Program-made: the position numbers and the translations under genes
Assembly (NCBI GenBank): GCA_019685575.1
Contig: JABFQO010000003.1
Location: 62,001-126,000, forward strand
Source of the DNA: Candidatus Bathyarchaeota archaeon A05DMB-4
GTDB lineage: Archaea > Thermoproteota > Bathyarchaeia > Bathyarchaeales > SOJC01
Length of the DNA: 64,000 bases
Direction of reading: 5' to 3'
In this document: positions 16,820 through 25,973 of the stretch, piece after piece
How the letters are laid out: each line of letters begins with the position of its first letter
Numbering within the stretch: position 1 is the first letter of the stretch
The notes under the pieces: model-generated
Databases searched by the model: none
Told to the model about the DNA's origin: nothing
What the model saw: only the letters and a program-made list of their open reading frames with translations

Positions 16820-18235
16820 TTAACCACCAAGCACACGGCGAAAAGCAGGAAACATCTCAGCGGCACGTTCTTGCAGCAACAATTGATAATACTGATAAAT
16901 TATGCCTACCGAAAGCAGAATACCCATACCACTGCCGAACACACCGAAGAAATCAGCAAACGCCGCAATCACACCTACGATAATACCGCCCAGAATCGTA
17001 ACCGGCGGAATGTAACGTTTCAAAACAAGCTCAATAGGCTTGCTCGACCGCCTATAGCCTGGAATATGCATTCCAGAGTCTACGAGTTGCTCGGCCACGG
17101 CCTTGGGTCCTAAACCGCCAACCTCGAGCCACGTAAGAGAGAAGATGACACAGAAACTTACCATGATCAACACAAAGACAACCGCTCTAACAGGATCCGC
17201 CTGCACTTCAATGAGGCTTCTCGGTCCTATCACGTAATGCACAAGTCCGCCTGTCGGTTGAGGTTGACCTTTGCTGTCGATTGTGAATGTTCCGATAAGG
17301 TTAAGCCAAAAGTTTTCGTTGTTGCGGTTCCATTGGCTCCAGAACAGTTGTGCAAAAAAGTAAACATTAGCGAAAAGAGCCGATGCAAAAATGACCGGCA
17401 AGTTGGAAACGTAAAGAAGTTTTATCGGGTACCGGCTGCGAAAACCACGGTAATCAGCATGCGAAATAGGCAACTCAACCCTAACGCCCTCGGCGTAAAT
17501 CACTATGAAAAAGACGATGAGAGTGGCAATAAAACCTAAAAGCCCAGGATACCCTTGCGGTCGGATGAATAAATCGGTAACGCTGCCTCCGCCCATCAGC
17601 CTTTGCCCCAGCGTGACGAATATGCCGACGCTTTCCCCGGGCCCTATGGGTGCTGGGGAAAACGAGTTCCACAGAATTACCTGCGCTACTCCTGCCATAA
17701 TGAAGAGGCTGATGCCGCTTCCGAATCCCCAGCCTTTCTGGACCATTTCGTCTAAGAGCATGACGATCACGCCGGCTGCTAAGAGTTCGAGGAACACGAT
17801 AATAGACGTTATAGGGTTAAGGTTTCCGTAGACGCCGCCGATGAGGTACGCAGAGGCCTGAACTCCAGTTAACACTATGGAAAAGAACTTGCTGGCTCCA
17901 GTAAACAAACCTCGATCTTCAGGATTGCTCATGTCTAACTCGATAATCCCAGAGCCACCTAAAAGTTGAAGAATAATGCCAGCGGTCACTATGGGACCTA
18001 TGCCAAGTTCCATCAGCGTGCCTCGGTTGGAGGCGAAAATTATTCTCAGATACGACAGTTCCCAGCCTGGGCTTTGGATATTATACAGCGGAATTTCCGC
18101 CATGACAAGGTACAAAGCTAAGGCTAAGATTGTCCAGAAGATTTTTTCGTTAAACCCCACTTTGCGTTCTGGCGCCTTTATTTCAGGCATGAACCTTGAA
18201 ATCGGCTTGAACGCTCTGAGGAATTTTCCCGCCAT
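16820..18235 (-). CDS. secY: Protein translocase subunit SecY
   Basis: 471 residues with ten predicted membrane spans. Typical SecY features are the plug-domain region after the first span (TLMELGIGPIVTAGIILQL) and the large cytoplasmic loop with GFRSRYPIKLLYVSNLPVI, where the conserved Arg residues contact the ribosome or SRP receptor. It forms the channel with SecE and Sec61-beta. It is the distal gene of the spc-type ribosomal cluster, downstream of L15 by 55 bases. Confidence 0.97.
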   Translation of the reverse strand: MAGKFLRAFKPISRFMPEIKAPERKVGFNEKIFWTILALALYLVMAEIPLYNIQSPGWELSYLRIIFASNRGTLMELGIGPIVTAGIILQLLGGSGIIELDMSNPEDRGLFTGASKFFSIVLTGVQASAYLIGGVYGNLNPITSIIVFLELLAAGVIVMLLDEMVQKGWGFGSGISLFIMAGVAQVILWNSFSPAPIGPGESVGIFVTLGQRLMGGGSVTDLFIRPQGYPGLLGFIATLIVFFIVIYAEGVRVELPISHADYRGFRSRYPIKLLYVSNLPVIFASALFANVYFFAQLFWSQWNRNNENFWLNLIGTFTIDSKGQPQPTGGLVHYVIGPRSLIEVQADPVRAVVFVLIMVSFCVIFSLTWLEVGGLGPKAVAEQLVDSGMHIPGYRRSSKPIELVLKRYIPPVTILGGIIVGVIAAFADFFGVFGSGMGILLSVGIIYQYYQLLLQERAAEMFPAFRRVLGG

Positions 18236-18290
18236 GTACCTTTGCCTTCTACGTTAGCATCATTCTATGAGAATGCATTTTTCCCATTAA

Positions 18291-18758
18291 TTAACTTTTA
18301 ACGGTTTCCGCTGGCTCTGTTGATGGTTCTGCTAGTATTTGTCCTCCGGCTTCTTCGATTTTTTTCGCGGCGGACGCTGAGTATGACGAGATTTTTACGA
18401 GCATAGATTCGGTTGCTTTGCCCGTGCCCAAAAGTTTGGTGTAGCCAAGCTTTTCGAGGTCTAACATGATTTTTCCGTCTTTTCGTTCCAGTTGATTTTG
18501 TGCCTCGAGTTTTTCGGCGAGTGATCCGAGTTCTCCGACGTTAATCACGTTGACTTTTCGATGAAGGCTTTGTACCGAGCGGAAGCCTTTCTTTCCAAAA
18601 TAGTCTGGCTCATGCCTCAAAACATAAGTCCACAAGCCCTTGTGTCTACCCACGTTTCTTCCGCCTTTTTGAGAAGTTTTTCTATGTTGACCTTGTCTCC
18701 CGTAACCGCACGTTCTGGAACCACGAAACTTTCGGCTTTTTCTCAGTTTACGAGTCAT
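18291..18758 (-). CDS. rpl15: 50S ribosomal protein uL15
   Basis: 155 residues. The Arg/Lys/Gly-rich start with SRTCGYGRQGQHRKTSQKG is the hallmark of archaeal L15. The C-terminal globular half ends in a Glu/Pro/Thr tail. ATG at 18758 is favoured by AAGGA six bases before it; a GTG five codons upstream is also in frame. It assembles in the large subunit. Confidence 0.95.
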   Translation of the reverse strand: MTRKLRKSRKFRGSRTCGYGRQGQHRKTSQKGGRNVGRHKGLWTYVLRHEPDYFGKKGFRSVQSLHRKVNVINVGELGSLAEKLEAQNQLERKDGKIMLDLEKLGYTKLLGTGKATESMLVKISSYSASAAKKIEEAGGQILAEPSTEPAETVKS

Positions 18759-18805
18759 AGTTTTTTCCTTCACCTAATTCTTCTGACTAATGAATGCCCA
18801 AATTG

Positions 18806-19285
18806 TTAAACCATTCGTTTTACAAGGTCGTTTATAGTTTCGCCGCGGTATCCCGTGACGCCTCCCATAGCGTAGGTTTTCTTAACTTTGCCTTTGTATC
18901 CTTTTGATGGGGGGTGAAGACGAAAGACGGGTTTTATGTCTTTAAGGTTTTTGTATTCAATTGTTCCGTTAAACAGGGCTTCCGCCAAGTCGTCTAACGA
19001 TTTGTAGCCAATCTTTTGCATGTATTCTTGGGAAATTTTCTTGTTGCCCGTGAGACGACCCTTTTCCTTCAAGAGGAGCGCTATGTTTTCTTTAGAAATT
19101 TCGCCCCACGTTACCATGTGCTGAGCCTTTTGCAGCATGCCAAGGTAGGATGGTCGGTCAGTAATCAACGTGGCGTGACAGTTTCGGGTCAAGTGAAGCA
19201 GTTTAAGCGTTTCTCGTACCTCAACAGACGCGTCTCCCACACCGCGCACACGCACGACTGCCAAGCATTTCCTTTTTTCCGACAT
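18806..19285 (-). CDS. rpl30: 50S ribosomal protein uL30
   Basis: 159 residues, the long archaeal/eukaryal form. The N-terminal ferredoxin-like L30 domain has LAVVRVRGVGD and TLKLLHLTRNCHATL. The rest is the archaeal extension ending in GGVTGYRGETINDLVKRMV. It follows S5 with a one-base gap. Confidence 0.95.
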   Translation of the reverse strand: MSEKRKCLAVVRVRGVGDASVEVRETLKLLHLTRNCHATLITDRPSYLGMLQKAQHMVTWGEISKENIALLLKEKGRLTGNKKISQEYMQKIGYKSLDDLAEALFNGTIEYKNLKDIKPVFRLHPPSKGYKGKVKKTYAMGGVTGYRGETINDLVKRMV

Positions 19286-19286
19286 C

Positions 19287-19928
19287 TTACCTCACCCAAT
19301 CCTGAGGCGTTACGAGTCGGTAAGTCTTCCGTAAACTATCAAAAACCGCACAAGCAAAAGACGGAATCGTCCGAGTAGCGCCAAAACTACGCGTCCAACA
19401 ATCCTTAACACCCGCCAAACTAATAATAACCTTAGCAACCTCACCCGCAACCAGGCCTAAACCACGCGGACCAGGAACCAAAACAACCTTAACGCCGCCG
19501 CATTTGCCCGTGACTTGGAATGGCAACGAATGCGCCTTTCCACAACCACACTCCCAACTTCCGCAACCGCGACGAACCATAGTTATATTAAGCCTCGCCT
19601 CAGCAGCGGCTTTTTCAATTGCGGTGCGGACTTGATTCGCTTTCCCAGAACCTAAGCCTATGTACCCGTCACGGTTCCCAACGGCCACAATAGCCTTAAA
19701 ACGAGATTTCTCGCCGGCGTCGGTTTGTTTTTGCACAAGGTTTACGTTTATGACTTCTTCTTGTAGGTCGGGCAACAAAGCATCCACGATTTCAGGCTCG
19801 CGAATCTTTACGCCTTCCATGAATATTTCTTCTAAAGAGTTGATTCGTCCTTCTTGTATCATCTTGCCAAGTCGGGTTTTAGGAATCCATTCTGTCTCTC
19901 TTTCTCTTTGTCCTCTTTCGCGGCTCAT
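19287..19928 (-). CDS. rps5: 30S ribosomal protein uS5
   Basis: 213 residues. It has the S5 double-stranded-RNA-binding-like domain with FKAIVAVGNRDGYIGLGSGKA, then the S5 C-terminal domain with VPGPRGLGLVAGEVAKVI. It contributes to decoding fidelity and to the mRNA entry site. The ATG overlaps the upstream L18 stop by four bases, indicating translational coupling. Confidence 0.97.
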   Translation of the reverse strand: MSRERGQRERETEWIPKTRLGKMIQEGRINSLEEIFMEGVKIREPEIVDALLPDLQEEVINVNLVQKQTDAGEKSRFKAIVAVGNRDGYIGLGSGKANQVRTAIEKAAAEARLNITMVRRGCGSWECGCGKAHSLPFQVTGKCGGVKVVLVPGPRGLGLVAGEVAKVIISLAGVKDCWTRSFGATRTIPSFACAVFDSLRKTYRLVTPQDWVR

Positions 19929-20683
19929 TCTTCCATCTTCTCCTCTTTCTTAGTTTTTCGTGGCTTCTTAGTCGCTCTCCGTTTTGCTCTGGCTTTAGGC
20001 TTCGCCTTTTCTTCCTTTGCCGCTGGCGCCTTTTCCTTTTTTACTTTTTGCGGTTTTGCTTTTGGCTTGGGTTTTTCCTTCTTTTCCGCGGTGGGTTTGA
20101 AGGATTCTTGGATTTTTTCTTTTATTTGAGTGAAATGTTCGGGGAGTTCTTCCGGGGATAGTTTCGCGGCCAAGTATTGGGAGAACTGTTTTGTGTACGC
20201 CTCTTGTTGGTTTTCTGCAAGTTGTTTGGCATAGTCAGCGACGTGTTCCCCCTTGATTCGGTTTTCGTCTGGAAGCTTTTCTTGGTCACAAGGGATTTCC
20301 AAACCAGCGTCGACTGCTCCTTTGACTGCGGCGAAAATTTTGGAACCTTTAGTGGGCGACTGTAAGCCTACGTCCAAAATTGCCTTTTTTACACCCATAC
20401 CCACGGCTCTTAAACCGCACAAGAAACCCGTAAGATAAGCAGATGGAATGTTGCTGCAGCCGCCTTGCCACCCGTAAGTCTTGCCTAATTCGCGGGAATA
20501 CGCTGAGGAAATAATCTTGTCGCCCATTGGCTGCGCTTCGGCGATTTGCACCGTCACGTATCTCAACGAATCACGAACCACGAAACGCGGTAGCCCAGAC
20601 AACACCAGTGCTCTTCGAGCGTGAAAATCCGTTTTGCCCAGCCTTCGTCTACGGTACGGAACGCGATAGCTTGGACCCGACAT
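19925..20683 (-). CDS. rpl18: 50S ribosomal protein uL18 with long Lys/Ala/Pro-rich tail
   Basis: 252 residues. The core (about 1-190) is archaeal L18, with YRVPYRRRRLGKTDFHARR and YLTGFLCGLRAVGMGVKKA, and binds 5S rRNA. The last 60 residues are a low-complexity tail of Lys, Ala, Pro and Glu. The start is ATG at 20683, which shares its A with the TGA of L19e (TGATG junction) and begins MSGPSYRV like the family; an ATG five codons upstream lies inside L19e. Confidence 0.95.
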   Translation of the reverse strand: MSGPSYRVPYRRRRLGKTDFHARRALVLSGLPRFVVRDSLRYVTVQIAEAQPMGDKIISSAYSRELGKTYGWQGGCSNIPSAYLTGFLCGLRAVGMGVKKAILDVGLQSPTKGSKIFAAVKGAVDAGLEIPCDQEKLPDENRIKGEHVADYAKQLAENQQEAYTKQFSQYLAAKLSPEELPEHFTQIKEKIQESFKPTAEKKEKPKPKAKPQKVKKEKAPAAKEEKAKPKARAKRRATKKPRKTKKEEKMEE

Positions 20684-21135
20684 CAGCGTTTCCTCCATAA
20701 CCCTTGAGACTTGATGTGACGTTCTAGCTCAGCAATAGATTTGAACGCGCCGCTTTCAGCCATGTCGTAGAGTTGCCGGTAATTGGCACGGGTAATGATT
20801 CGTCGCGTTTCCAACTCGCGTAACCTTCGCCTCAAAGCACGGATTCTAAACATCCAAGCCTCTTTCTTTGTAACCCTCGCGCCACTCGAGCCGGTTCTCC
20901 GACCAGAGCCTCTCCGCAACCCCTTCTTTTTCTTTTCATGGATAATCCGTGCCCGGGCGCGACTTACGCCGGAAACGGGGATTCGTTTGATGGCACCTTC
21001 GTGGATGAGTTTTTTGATTTCCTGTCTTGTAATGGCGATTTCAACGTCTTCTGCGCGATTAGGGTTTATCCAAACGCGGTTTTCTCCGACTTTCAGAATC
21101 TGTGCGGCGAGTCGACGTTGACTTTTAAGGCTCAC
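20683..21135 (-). CDS. rpl19e: 50S ribosomal protein L19e
   Basis: 150 residues, the archaeal length. It opens with LKSQRRLAAQILKVGENRVW and continues with the basic stretch KKKGLRRGSGRRTGSSGAR, both typical of L19e. It is an archaea/eukaryote-only protein that bridges the subunits. Confidence 0.97.
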   Translation of the reverse strand: MSLKSQRRLAAQILKVGENRVWINPNRAEDVEIAITRQEIKKLIHEGAIKRIPVSGVSRARARIIHEKKKKGLRRGSGRRTGSSGARVTKKEAWMFRIRALRRRLRELETRRIITRANYRQLYDMAESGAFKSIAELERHIKSQGLWRKR

Positions 21136-21150
21136 ATGTTACACCCCAAA

Positions 21151-21696
21151 TTATTGTTCAGTTTTCTCCTTTTCCTCCTCAGTTTCTTCGCTCACAGCTT
21201 CGGTTTCCGTTTTCTCGGGTTTTTCGGCTTCAGTTTTTTCAGTTTCTTCTTCTGGTGGTAAGGGTGTTTCTTTCATTTCGCGCGGGTTAAGCACATGTAG
21301 CCCCAGTTCTCTTGCACGGGTAAGTATGTCTCTTCGTTTCTTTTCGCCTACAGTATGTGCGATGCGGATTGCTTGAGTCTCTGATGAAAGACCCTCGATT
21401 TGGTCGAGGTTGTAAACTAAAACCTCCTCATAGCCAGAAGGGTGAAGCCCCCTTGCTGCTTTGGGTCCACCGTACCCTATGTTCACAGAGACTGGCCAGC
21501 CCTTTCTTCTTTTACGCATTTTGCTGTCTACGCCTTTTGGCCGTCTCCATTTGTTCTTAACCCTCTTGTAACGCCAGCTTTCTTGTCGTATGAATCGTGG
21601 TTTTTTGGCTTTGATTCGTTGACGAAGTTTCACTTTGTTTCTCTGTGCTCGCGGCTTCTTCGGAACCTCAGCAGCGGTGGTTTCTGGCTCGGTCAA
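21151..21696 (-). CDS. rpl32e: 50S ribosomal protein L32e with acidic tail
   Basis: 181 residues. The core has the motif [20 protein letters not shown] and [21 protein letters not shown] Glu/Lys/Thr-rich tail of about 45 residues ends the protein. It overlaps the L6 stop by four bases. It is an archaea/eukaryote-only large-subunit protein. Confidence 0.96.
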   Translation of the reverse strand: MTEPETTAAEVPKKPRAQRNKVKLRQRIKAKKPRFIRQESWRYKRVKNKWRRPKGVDSKMRKRRKGWPVSVNIGYGGPKAARGLHPSGYEEVLVYNLDQIEGLSSETQAIRIAHTVGEKKRRDILTRARELGLHVLNPREMKETPLPPEEETEKTEAEKPEKTETEAVSEETEEEKEKTEQ

Positions 21697-22244
21697 GATT
21701 CCATGTCCTCCGTTCGTTCGTAAATGAAAATGCCGTCGAGGAAAACACGCGGGTCTTTGAGTTTGACTTTGGTGGCTTGCTCTATGTTGGCCGCGGTTTG
21801 GCTAACGTCTTCGATGTTTATTCCTTGCACGATTACGTCTTCGCCTTTAACGACGACTTTAGCGTCGCCTATAATCTTTGAAACACGTACGCCACGTTCT
21901 CCAGTGAAGTTTTCTATCAAAACAGTGTCGCCCTTGACTTTGACGGAAATTGGGAAGTGGGCAAAAACAGTCTTCAACTTGTAAGAAAACCCTTTAGTAA
22001 CACCGGTTATCATGTTTTGAATGTGCGAGCAAACCGTACCGACGAGGGCGTTTTCTTTTTTGCGGGGCCACGTGGCTTCTACGACAACCTCGTTTTCTCG
22101 ACGTGTTATCACAACTGGAGCCTTTGAGAAGTCTCGGGTTAATGTTCCTTTTGCGCCTTTAACAGTAACAACTCTACCGTTTACTGAGATTTCGACGCCC
22201 TCTGGAATTCGTATCGCTTTAACTACTTGTGCCCGCATCATCAT
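21693..22244 (-). CDS. rpl6: 50S ribosomal protein uL6
   Basis: 183 residues. It has two L6 repeats; the second ends with the conserved [20 protein letters not shown]-like region seen in archaeal L6. It binds near the sarcin-ricin loop and the GTPase centre. Start ATG at 22244 is followed by a second ATG; either may be used. Confidence 0.96.
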   Translation of the reverse strand: MMMRAQVVKAIRIPEGVEISVNGRVVTVKGAKGTLTRDFSKAPVVITRRENEVVVEATWPRKKENALVGTVCSHIQNMITGVTKGFSYKLKTVFAHFPISVKVKGDTVLIENFTGERGVRVSKIIGDAKVVVKGEDVIVQGINIEDVSQTAANIEQATKVKLKDPRVFLDGIFIYERTEDMES

Positions 22245-22250
22245 GCACCC

Positions 22251-22646
22251 TTAATAAACGAAAGCTAATAGTTTACCTCCAATCTTCTTTTCTTTGGCTT
22301 CCCTATGAGAAATTACGCCTTGAGGAGTTGATACGATTAAGATGCCGATGTTTCTTGATGGAAGAAACCGCTTCTCCCACATCTCAAACTCGTCAGTTTT
22401 CACGGAAAATCTGGGTTTTATCGCGCCACACTTGTTTACTCGGCCAAGAAGTTGAACCTTGAACTTTCCTGTTCTTCCGTCATCGATGAATTCAAATTCG
22501 CCCACGTAACCGTTCAACTGCATAACCCGCAAAACACGGCCTAAAAGTTTAGATGCAGGACTAAGTACGCATTGCCGCTTGTTGCGAAGTTCGTTGTTTA
22601 CGATGGACGTTAAGCCGTTTGCAATCACATCAATCGTGGTCATCAT
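22251..22646 (-). CDS. rps8: 30S ribosomal protein uS8
   Basis: 131 residues, the archaeal length. The C-terminal half has the S8 signature [21 protein letters not shown]. It binds the central domain of 16S rRNA. Two ATG codons occur in tandem at the start. It is 12 bases downstream of the small S14 gene. Confidence 0.96.
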   Translation of the reverse strand: MMTTIDVIANGLTSIVNNELRNKRQCVLSPASKLLGRVLRVMQLNGYVGEFEFIDDGRTGKFKVQLLGRVNKCGAIKPRFSVKTDEFEMWEKRFLPSRNIGILIVSTPQGVISHREAKEKKIGGKLLAFVY

Positions 22647-22658
22647 TCACCATCTCCA

Positions 22659-22820
22659 TTACTGATACTTCTTGAACCCCAACTTTTTGGCTATTTCACG
22701 AAAACAATGCCGGCAAACATATAAATCATAACGTCGAATCACGGGTCCATAAGCGCCGCAGCGGCTGCATGGTCTGCTGCCTTTGCCGAATTTCCGTTCT
22801 CTCTTTTGTTGCTTAACCAT
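22659..22820 (-). CDS. rps14: 30S ribosomal protein uS14, zinc-binding type
   Basis: 53 residues. Two CxxC pairs (PCSRCG and VCRHCF) form the zinc site of the short archaeal S14. The protein begins [17 protein letters not shown] and ends FKKYQ. It sits between L5 and S8, its fixed place in archaeal spc clusters. Confidence 0.97.
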   Translation of the reverse strand: MVKQQKRERKFGKGSRPCSRCGAYGPVIRRYDLYVCRHCFREIAKKLGFKKYQ

Positions 22821-22832
22821 GATTTACACCTT

Positions 22833-23369
22833 TTAGACTATTTCCACCCCTAAAGTTTCTTTTACAAAAGGCACGGCGACCTCGGGTGTCATTAGGTGCT
22901 TCTTTCCGATAACAGATTTGCCACGGCGACGTGCCTTCACTCTGTAGCCAGGTCTCACTATCGAAACTGCCACGTCCATGCCGACTATCCCCAGTTCGGG
23001 TACATACTTGACGCCTGGGATTTCAATGTGTTCTTTAATGCCAAAGGCGAAGTTTCCGTGCTTGTCGAAGCAGTTCTTGGAGATTTTGTTGTCTACTGCC
23101 TGAAGCGCTCTTTTAAGAAATTCTACGGCTTTTTCTTTGCGTAAGGTCACCATGCAAGCGATGGGTTCGCCTTTTCTTATTCCAAAATCGCGCACGGTTT
23201 TCTTAGCGTTTCTCTTGCATGGCTCCTGCCTCGTCAATTGCTTAAGGATTTTTGTGGCTTTTTCGAGCGGTTCGCCAGATTTTCCAACAGAAATGTTTAC
23301 GGTGACTTTGTCAATTCGAGGTTTCAGCATGGGATTTTCGTCTCGTTTTTTGGTTAGTTCTTCGACCAT
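22833..23369 (-). CDS. rpl5: 50S ribosomal protein uL5
   Basis: 178 residues. Family motifs include PRIDKVTVNISVGKSGEPLEKA near the N-terminus and FGIKEHIEIPGVKYVPELGI in the second half. It contacts 5S rRNA and P-site tRNA. The upstream S4e gene ends about one base before its start, so the genes are co-translated. Confidence 0.97.
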   Translation of the reverse strand: MVEELTKKRDENPMLKPRIDKVTVNISVGKSGEPLEKATKILKQLTRQEPCKRNAKKTVRDFGIRKGEPIACMVTLRKEKAVEFLKRALQAVDNKISKNCFDKHGNFAFGIKEHIEIPGVKYVPELGIVGMDVAVSIVRPGYRVKARRRGKSVIGKKHLMTPEVAVPFVKETLGVEIV

Positions 23370-23370
23370 G

Positions 23371-24129
23371 CTACTTCACCTCAGGTAATGATATGGATGG
23401 TTCTGTGTCGCCAACGACTAGGACTTGGTTCACGGTTGTTTGAAAACGGTTTCCACTGTTGTCTTCTACGGTGACTAGTTGTGCTCTCCTTTTCTGTCCC
23501 GCAGTTTCTTCAAGTTCAACGATTTTCCCATGTCTACCCACGTTTTTTCCGCCCACCAAAATAACATGAGCGCCCTTTCCAAGTTTTAGATAGCCGAGAA
23601 TCTCTCTTGTGGGCAGGTTTATTTTCAACGTGTCCAATGTGCGGTACGTGTCTTCGATGGGATTCTTCGGGTCAGCGACGCGAATAAGCGCGCAAGTTCC
23701 GTCGTGAAGGTTAAGTTGTACGTGACCGTTTGGAACTGTGGTTTTGTTTTCGATTCTGCAGAGTTTGAAAGCCGCTTCTTCCTTCCCGACGGGGTGAAGT
23801 ATTAATCCTTTCGGAGAAGGCAAAACACGGTAAGAGCGTTCTGCTTCTGGAATAGTTATGATGTCCATTATTCCGGCGGGGTAAGCCTCGTCTCTGCATA
23901 TCTTTCCGTCCACGTAGACTTTACCTTGGGCAACTATTGTTTTTGCTTCTTTTGCGGTTTTTGCAAACCCTAGAAAATCACGAAGAACCAGCGTTAATGG
24001 TAAACACTGATCGATCGGATGAGGACCCGGTGATGGTTTGGTTATCCACGTGTATTTCTTGCGTTTCACCATCCACACTCGTGGCGCCGGTTTTCGTTTC
24101 AGATGTCTTGCTCCACCTTTACTTCCCAT
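23371..24129 (-). CDS. rps4e: 30S ribosomal protein S4e
   Basis: 252 residues. The N-terminus MGSKGGARHLKRKPAP is characteristic. An S4-like RNA-binding domain (about 40-110) and a KOW motif (GKNVGRHGKIVELEE, near 195-210) follow. It is an archaea/eukaryote-only small-subunit protein and lies between L24 and L5, as usual. Confidence 0.97.
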   Translation of the reverse strand: MGSKGGARHLKRKPAPRVWMVKRKKYTWITKPSPGPHPIDQCLPLTLVLRDFLGFAKTAKEAKTIVAQGKVYVDGKICRDEAYPAGIMDIITIPEAERSYRVLPSPKGLILHPVGKEEAAFKLCRIENKTTVPNGHVQLNLHDGTCALIRVADPKNPIEDTYRTLDTLKINLPTREILGYLKLGKGAHVILVGGKNVGRHGKIVELEETAGQKRRAQLVTVEDNSGNRFQTTVNQVLVVGDTEPSISLPEVK

Positions 24130-24132
24130 TTT

Positions 24133-24675
24133 TTATTCCACCCCTGTTTCCTCTTTCTTAGCCTCGGTTTCCTTGGCAGTTTTCCGTTTAGTTTTCTTCT
24201 TTTCCTTTTTTGCTTGTTCTTCGAGCGTTTTTTCGGCAACCTTCTTTCGGGGTTTAGGTTTTCTCTTTGCCTTTTCTTTCTTTTTCTTCGGTTTTTCTTC
24301 TTCGGCTTTCTCTTTTGCTCCTTTACGTTTAAGTATCTCGTTTCGCCATTTGTCGTCCAAGTTAAGTTTTATGAGCATGACTTTAGACGGATGAATCGGC
24401 ACTGGAACCGCTGTCCCGTCAACTTTTTCTCTAGTTACGCCCTCTATGAAAATACGATAATTTTTTCTGTCAACGCTACTAACTTTACCTTCAATTCCCT
24501 TTCTTTCGCCCCGCATTATGCGAACGGTGTCGCCAACTCTGACGGGAACAGCGTTTGTCTTGTGGGATTTCTTTAGTTCAGGAGAAAGAGGCGCAGAAAA
24601 ATGCTTATATCGTACGTGCGCGGGCGCTTGGAACAACCATTTGCGTTGAAGGCGAGGTTTTGTTACAAGAGTCAT
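24133..24675 (-). CDS. rpl24: 50S ribosomal protein uL24 with long basic tail
   Basis: 180 residues. The first 120 form archaeal L24, with a KOW domain (RVGDTVRIMRGERKGIEGKV) and HPSKVMLIKLNLDDKWR. The last 60 residues are an uninterrupted Lys/Glu-rich low-complexity tail. L24 starts 50S assembly in bacteria and sits at the exit tunnel. The tail is longer than in most archaea. Confidence 0.95.
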   Translation of the reverse strand: MTLVTKPRLQRKWLFQAPAHVRYKHFSAPLSPELKKSHKTNAVPVRVGDTVRIMRGERKGIEGKVSSVDRKNYRIFIEGVTREKVDGTAVPVPIHPSKVMLIKLNLDDKWRNEILKRKGAKEKAEEEKPKKKKEKAKRKPKPRKKVAEKTLEEQAKKEKKKTKRKTAKETEAKKEETGVE

Positions 24676-24687
24676 TTTAGTTCCTCC

Positions 24688-25128
24688 CTAAATTATGATG
24701 CTCGCAGCGCTAGCAATTCTCGGCCATCGTTCCGCTGCTTCTCTCGCTATTGGTCCTCTTATTTCTGACCCTTTCATCTCGCCTTCTGGAGTCATCAGCA
24801 CGGCCGCGTTGTCCTCAAACTGAACCCAAATTCCTTCGGCGCGGCGGTATGGCATTCTTTGTCTAACCAAAACCGCTTGGAAAATTTTTTTTCGCATGTC
24901 AGGCGTGCCTCGGCGTACGGAGACAATCACCATGTCACCAACCGCGGCGGAAGGAACACGGCGAAGTCTGCCTTTGTAGCCTACCACTTGAACCAACCTA
25001 AGCTCTCTCGCGCCAGTGTTATCGGCACACCGTAAAGTGGAACCTGCTCCTAAGCCTCTTGAAATCTTAGGGCGTTGACCCGCTCCGCCTTTGGTGGTTA
25101 GGGCACGAGTTTTTGCTTTTGCCGCCAA
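24688..25128 (-). CDS. rpl14: 50S ribosomal protein uL14
   Basis: 146 residues. The conserved core includes LRCADNTGARELRLVQVVGYKG... in shortened form, VGDMVIVSVRRGTPDMRKK and the C-terminal GSEIRGPIAREAAERWPRIAS. It forms part of the inter-subunit interface. One base separates it from S17, so the two are tightly coupled. Confidence 0.97.
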   Translation of the reverse strand: MAAKAKTRALTTKGGAGQRPKISRGLGAGSTLRCADNTGARELRLVQVVGYKGRLRRVPSAAVGDMVIVSVRRGTPDMRKKIFQAVLVRQRMPYRRAEGIWVQFEDNAAVLMTPEGEMKGSEIRGPIAREAAERWPRIASAASIII

Positions 25129-25449
25129 CTAGGCTCCCTCCAACTTCTCCACAACCACGAAAGAAACTGTTTTGCTTATCGGGCGGCATTCTGCAATTTT
25201 TACTTTGTCGCCCTCTTTTACATCTAGACATGGAGGGTTGTGGGCGGGAAGATGTCCATGGCGGCGTTCGTAACGTCTAAATTTTGGTACGTAATGAAGA
25301 TAATCGCGACGTACAATCACGGTGCGCTCCATTTTTGCACTAACCACTTTGCCCTCTAGAATACGCCCTCGAACAGAAAGTTCACCGTGAAAAGGACAGT
25401 TTCTGTCTTCGCACGATTTTTTTGGTTTTTTCAAAGAAGAGTCGGCCAA
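25129..25449 (-). CDS. rps17: 30S ribosomal protein uS17
   Basis: 106 residues, the archaeal length. The N-terminus has the archaeal [21 protein letters not shown] stretch in the family position, followed by an OB-fold with [22 protein letters not shown]. It binds the 5' domain of 16S rRNA. Confidence 0.96.
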   Translation of the reverse strand: MADSSLKKPKKSCEDRNCPFHGELSVRGRILEGKVVSAKMERTVIVRRDYLHYVPKFRRYERRHGHLPAHNPPCLDVKEGDKVKIAECRPISKTVSFVVVEKLEGA

Positions 25450-25731
25450 TTACCACAATCTCCGGATTCGTTTCTTTACTCTATCCTCGGGTCGCCCTAC
25501 GAGGAGTTTTCCGTTAATCTCAACGACCGTTCCGTCACGCATCCGAAAATGGAAAACCGACACGTCCTTTGCAATGGTTTTTTTCTCATGATTACACATG
25601 ATGATGAAAGTGTTTCGGGTTTCATCCACGACTTTGCCTTTTATGCCTATGTTGCTCTGTTGCATACTTTGGGCAACTTTGGCTGTAAGCCCGATAAACT
25701 CGCCTTGAATTATGGCTGGTGTGATTTTCAT
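25450..25731 (-). CDS. rnp1: Ribonuclease P protein component 1 (Rpp29/Pop4)
   Basis: 93 residues, the compact archaeal form. The Sm-like barrel motif IGIKGKVVDETRNTFII (about 28-44) is diagnostic. It partners with Rpp21 on the specificity domain of RNase P RNA in tRNA 5' maturation. Its place between L29 and S17 is the standard archaeal location. The start overlaps the L29 stop by four bases. Confidence 0.95.
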   Translation of the reverse strand: MKITPAIIQGEFIGLTAKVAQSMQQSNIGIKGKVVDETRNTFIIMCNHEKKTIAKDVSVFHFRMRDGTVVEINGKLLVGRPEDRVKKRIRRLW

Positions 25732-25970
25732 TGCTTCTCTCCTCCCTTCTTCGAGGATCCTTGTTTTTCTGACCCGGCGGTTTCTCCTTCAATTGTCAGA
25801 ATGCGCGCGATGGTTTTTCGAAGTTCACGGATACGTGAATAGTTTTCAACTGCACCGCCGGCTTTGATCATAGTTTTTAACCGCATCAATTCAGTCCTCA
25901 TTTCGTTAAGTTTCTTCGCCCGGTCTTCAGAAGACATCGCGCGGATTTCTTTGTTCCTCAAAATCGGCAC
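25728..25970 (-). CDS. rpl29: 50S ribosomal protein uL29
   Basis: 80 residues. It has the two-helix L29 fold with ARKLNEMR-like and ELMRLKTMIKAGGAVENYSR segments and the family ending KTIARILTI. A short Gly/Lys/Ser tail follows. It sits by the exit tunnel near the SRP binding site. Confidence 0.94.
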   Translation of the reverse strand: MPILRNKEIRAMSSEDRAKKLNEMRTELMRLKTMIKAGGAVENYSRIRELRKTIARILTIEGETAGSEKQGSSKKGGEKQ

Positions 25971-25973
25971 AGG